Positions 16,669-18,643 of a DNA stretch of 18,643 nucleotides are shown in pieces. A program made the position numbers and the translations under genes. This DNA comes from Bacillota bacterium (lineage in GTDB: Bacteria; Bacillota; Clostridia; Lachnospirales; Lachnospiraceae). Position 1 is the stretch's first letter. Every line of letters starts with the position of its first letter. Location of the stretch: positions 1 through 18,643 of the forward strand of contig JAFACO010000250.1 in NCBI GenBank assembly GCA_023425485.1. Direction: 5' to 3'. The notes beneath the pieces were generated by a model. It worked only from the letters and a program-made list of their open reading frames with translations. It had not been told where the DNA came from and searched no databases.

Positions 16669-17118
16669 TTAATTTTTACTTACCGCTTCATTTTTATCAA
16701 CTATCAAATTATAGGCAAGACCTAGAAATACGATTAACCCACCTACCATTTTACCAGGGGATATTTCCTGCTTAATAAGAAAATCAATTAACCCACCTGC
16801 AAATAGCTGCGCAATAAAGATAAACAAGGTCATATAAAAGGAAGATATTTTCGGAGTTAAAAAGCTTGATAAGGCTACGACAATTACACCCAACATACCG
16901 CCAAAATACGCCCACCAAGGTAAAGCTGAAAATGTGGAGACACTTGGTAATAAGCTATTTTCAAAAATCAATACTAGACCAAAGGTTAGAACAAGACCGA
17001 CAATATAGTTAAATAAGGTACTTTGAAAAACACCTATTTTTTCAGCTAATTTATAATTTACTATACGATTAAGTACGATAGTAATACCAGCAAGCATCGA
17101 CACAATAATATATATCAT
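16669..17118 (-). CDS. DMT-family small membrane transporter, YdcZ/DUF606 type (second of pair)
   Basis: This 149-residue, very hydrophobic protein has about five membrane helices: MIYIIVSMLAGITIVLNRIV at the N-terminus, then roughly residues 36-53, 68-86, 94-114 and 121-139. The sequence (NRIVNYKLAEKIGVFQSTLFN, PWWAYFGGMLGV) follows the DUF606/YdcZ branch of the drug/metabolite transporter superfamily, whose members are half the usual DMT length and often encoded in pairs. AGGAGGA (17125-17131, minus strand) sits 6 bases before the ATG. It is downstream of its paralogue by 47 bases and likely works with it as a heterodimer (inference). The substrate is unknown. Confidence 0.88.
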   Translation of the reverse strand: MIYIIVSMLAGITIVLNRIVNYKLAEKIGVFQSTLFNYIVGLVLTFGLVLIFENSLLPSVSTFSALPWWAYFGGMLGVIVVALSSFLTPKISSFYMTLFIFIAQLFAGGLIDFLIKQEISPGKMVGGLIVFLGLAYNLIVDKNEAVSKN

Positions 17119-17165
17119 TTAAATTCCTCCTGACTAAGAATGTAATTTTGGGTTTAAAGGATAAA

Positions 17166-17591
17166 CTATTTCCAAAGAATCATAGTTGCGATTCCAATTA
17201 AAATAATGATTAAACCAATAACCTTCTTACTATTAAATGCAATTTTATTCATCCCAAACATTCCAAAGGTATCTACAAGAATGGATGCAAAGGATTGACC
17301 TAACAGCCCAAGAGCGAGTGTAAGTGATACGCCCAGAGGAGCAACTGACATATTGTTAAATAATACGGTTAAAATACCAATAGCGCCGGCACTATAGTAA
17401 TACCAAGGAATTTTATCCTTAATGACTATCTTGGATTTCGTTATTAATAATACAACTATAATGGTTACTAATCCAACTGCGTGGATTATGACACTGGAAA
17501 AATAAAGCCCGGTAGTATCTGCTAGACTACCGTTTATGGATATCATAATGGCGATAATCGCGCCAGTTAACATCGAGAGTAAATTGTACAT
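17166..17591 (-). CDS. DMT-family small membrane transporter, YdcZ/DUF606 type (first of pair)
   Basis: This 141-residue hydrophobic protein (MYNLLSMLTGAIIAIMISIN at the start) has about five membrane helices and the DUF606/YdcZ character, including PWYYYSAGAIGILTVLFNN and the Gly-rich ALGLLGQSFASILVD. It is the first gene of a leftward two-gene operon; its paralogue follows after 47 bases. GGGGGAG (about 17599-17605, minus strand) precedes the ATG. Its promoter overlaps the divergent regulator's promoter and an 18-bp palindrome, so joint control by that regulator is likely. Confidence 0.88.
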   Translation of the reverse strand: MYNLLSMLTGAIIAIMISINGSLADTTGLYFSSVIIHAVGLVTIIVVLLITKSKIVIKDKIPWYYYSAGAIGILTVLFNNMSVAPLGVSLTLALGLLGQSFASILVDTFGMFGMNKIAFNSKKVIGLIIILIGIATMILWK

Positions 17592-17611
17592 GGAATGACT
17601 CCCCCTTTCAT

Positions 17612-17640
17612 TTGCTTTAGGTTAACATAGTTGTTATAAT
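17612..17640 (+). promoter_or_regulatory. Promoter of the Crp/Fnr-family regulator gene
   Basis: TTGCTT (17612-17617) and TATAAT (17635-17640) are 17 bases apart. The predicted start near 17647 falls on the palindrome at 17646-17663, suggesting autorepression. The leader to the TTG start at 17798 would be about 150 bases. Confidence 0.65.
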
Positions 17641-17661
17641 GTCGTATATGACATATGTCAT
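17633..17661 (-). promoter_or_regulatory. Promoter of the DMT pair, overlapping the divergent promoter
   Basis: On the minus strand ATGACA (17661-17656) and TATAAC (17638-17633) are 17 bases apart. The -35 lies inside the palindrome at 17646-17663 and the -10 overlaps the rightward -10, so the two promoters compete and share one control site. Confidence 0.55.
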
Positions 17662-17663
17662 AT
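17646..17663 (+). promoter_or_regulatory. 18-bp perfect palindrome, probable regulator operator
   Basis: ATATGACATATGTCATAT is a perfect inverted repeat lying in the divergent intergenic region beside a Crp/Fnr-family gene. Half-site TGAC with a 4-base spacer to GTCA is close in layout to Crp/Fnr-family boxes but matches neither the Crp nor the Fnr consensus. It covers the predicted rightward start and the leftward -35, which fits repression of both. Confidence 0.7.
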
Positions 17664-17760
17664 TAAATAAAAATTTATTTGTATTAGGGAATGAATTGAA
17701 ATGATGTTAAATGCGTAAGGATTAATAAATGGTTTATGGATCGGCAAATTTGTGCTGTCG

Positions 17761-17781
17761 CCCAAATTCATAGAATTTGGG
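17761..17781 (+). other. Leader hairpin just upstream of the regulator's ribosome binding site
   Basis: CCCAAATTC-ATA-GAATTTGGG is a perfect 9-bp stem with a 3-base loop. It ends 3 bases before AAAGGAGG (17785-17792). No T-tract follows, so it is not a terminator. It might affect translation or mRNA stability, or be a second protein-binding palindrome. Confidence 0.6.
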
Positions 17782-17797
17782 TAGAAAGGAGGACTAG

Positions 17798-18493
17798 TTG
17801 AAGAAGCTTGAGGATAGAGAATTAATCCAATTGTATTATGATAAGTATAAGTTACACGAGATATTCAGTAAGGATATTATACCCTATCTAGAGTTGTTTG
17901 CTTATGAGAAAAATGAGCATATTTGCACAGATAATCATAGACTTCAACACATTCTTTTTCTTGTAAAAGGTAAAGCAAAGGTATATAAGAGCTTGGCAAA
18001 TGGGAAATCTCTATTGCTATGTTTCTATAGTCCGCTAAAAGTATTAGGGGATTTAGAGCTTGTCAATCCAGCTGCTGCACCCTCTAACGTACAGGCTTTA
18101 GAACAAGTTTATTGTGTAGGTATTCATTTAAAGCACGTAAAAGGACACCTAGCCAACGACCTAACCTTTTACAAATTTATTTGTACATCTTTAGGAGAGA
18201 AGCTGGATAGATCAAGTATTAACAGCTCTATTAATCTGCTTAACCAAGTGGAAAACAGGCTAGCAAGCTACATCTTAGCTACTGCTGAACAGATACATCG
18301 AAACAATATAACGATATATATATTTAATGAAAATCTAAGTAACACAGCAGAGCTTTTGGGAACAAGCTATCGACATTTGTTAAGAACCTTAAGTTCACTT
18401 ACTGCAAACAATGTGTTAAAAAAAATGGGAAATGGATATGAAATTGTTAATATAAGAAGGCTGGAAGAACTGGCTTCGGATGTATATAAGTAA
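17798..18493 (+). CDS. yeiL: Crp/Fnr-family transcriptional regulator, YeiL-like
   Basis: This 231-residue regulator has an N-terminal cyclic-nucleotide-type beta-barrel (about 25-125), a dimer helix (about 125-165) and a C-terminal winged helix (about 178-215) with recognition helix SYRHLLRTLSSL (190-201). The blocks LVKGKAKVYKSLANGK, VLGDLELV and GTSYRHLLRTL match E. coli YeiL as I remember it. The barrel has PSNVQA where cAMP-binding members carry the phosphate-contacting Arg, so cAMP is an unlikely ligand. Four Cys (43, 75, 106, 129) are scattered and do not form the Fnr N-terminal cluster motif. The start is TTG at 17798, supported by AAAGGAGG 5 bases upstream; no ATG lies nearby in frame. 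It probably controls the divergent DMT pair and itself. Confidence 0.88.
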   Translation: MKKLEDRELIQLYYDKYKLHEIFSKDIIPYLELFAYEKNEHICTDNHRLQHILFLVKGKAKVYKSLANGKSLLLCFYSPLKVLGDLELVNPAAAPSNVQALEQVYCVGIHLKHVKGHLANDLTFYKFICTSLGEKLDRSSINSSINLLNQVENRLASYILATAEQIHRNNITIYIFNENLSNTAELLGTSYRHLLRTLSSLTANNVLKKMGNGYEIVNIRRLEELASDVYK

Positions 18494-18503
18494 TCATAGG
18501 AAG

Positions 18504-18559
18504 AACCTCCTTTGAAAATGGATTGTCAACTAGACAACTTTATTTCGAAGGAGGTTTTT
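18504..18559 (+). terminator. Terminator after the regulator gene
   Basis: AACCTCCTTTGAAA pairs with TTTCGAAGGAGGTT (one G-T pair), with an inner TTGTC-AACTA-GACAA hairpin, and TTTTT overlaps the end of the stem. It begins 10 bases after the stop. Bases 18560-18643 hold no gene. Confidence 0.87.
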
Positions 18560-18628
18560 GGTTTCCATTCACATAGAAAATAATCTTAAACGCTAAATAG
18601 ATAAATAAAAATATTTTTTAATACCATA

Positions 18629-18634
18629 TTGACA
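18629..18634 (+). promoter_or_regulatory. Possible -35 element cut off by the window edge
   Basis: TTGACA stands in AT-rich DNA 10 bases from the right edge. A matching -10 would lie outside the window, so this is only a hint of a rightward promoter for the next gene. Confidence 0.2.
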
Positions 18635-18643
18635 ATTATCTTT

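Overview
The window looks like chromosomal DNA of a low-GC Gram-positive anaerobe of class Clostridia, probably Lachnospiraceae. The grounds are AT-rich sequence, strong AGGAGG-type ribosome binding sites, sigma-A-type promoters, hairpin/T-tract terminators and protein sequences of clostridial character. The species is not certain.

Bases 1-7717 are the 3' part of one very large gene for a secreted subtilisin-Rhs polymorphic toxin. The frame is open to the left edge, so the signal peptide and true start lie outside the window. In order it encodes an inhibitor-I9-like propeptide, an S8 peptidase with an intact Asp/His/Ser triad, a DUF6531-like Rhs entry domain, a long YD-repeat shell, the Rhs core ending at DPSG, and a variable C-terminal domain that looks like a BECR-fold (barnase/EndoU/colicin E5-D/RelE) RNase toxin. 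Thirty-six bases on is a small CPCC-type zinc-ribbon gene, the obvious candidate immunity gene.

Bases 8012-9455 are a scrapyard of displaced cassettes. They hold a strong terminator, an 87-base orphan fragment of an Rhs core matching the upstream gene, an intact orphan immunity-like gene (Imm30-like), a decayed toxin tail, and a decayed and internally deleted ABC-transporter ATPase joined directly to that tail. This is the pattern expected from repeated toxin-tip exchange by recombination in the Rhs core.

Bases 9456-12093 are a peroxide-defence unit: ahpC and ahpF behind a consensus promoter, with a PerR/Fur-type palindrome at the predicted transcription start. A hairpin sits between the two genes and a very strong terminator follows ahpF.

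Bases 12203-16562 hold a promoter, two adjacent ABC exporter half-transporters whose NBD motifs are complementarily degenerate (a heterodimer of the BmrCD/LmrCD/TM287-288 type), and a nitroreductase-family gene.

Bases 16594-18559 hold a leftward pair of small DMT/YdcZ (DUF606) membrane proteins and a divergent YeiL-like Crp/Fnr-family regulator. Their overlapping back-to-back promoters share a perfect 18-bp palindrome. The last 84 bases hold no gene.

The most interesting parts are the protease-Rhs-RNase fusion with its immunity gene and adjacent cassette graveyard, and the YeiL-DMT regulatory switch. No wholly new class of system can be claimed from sequence alone.
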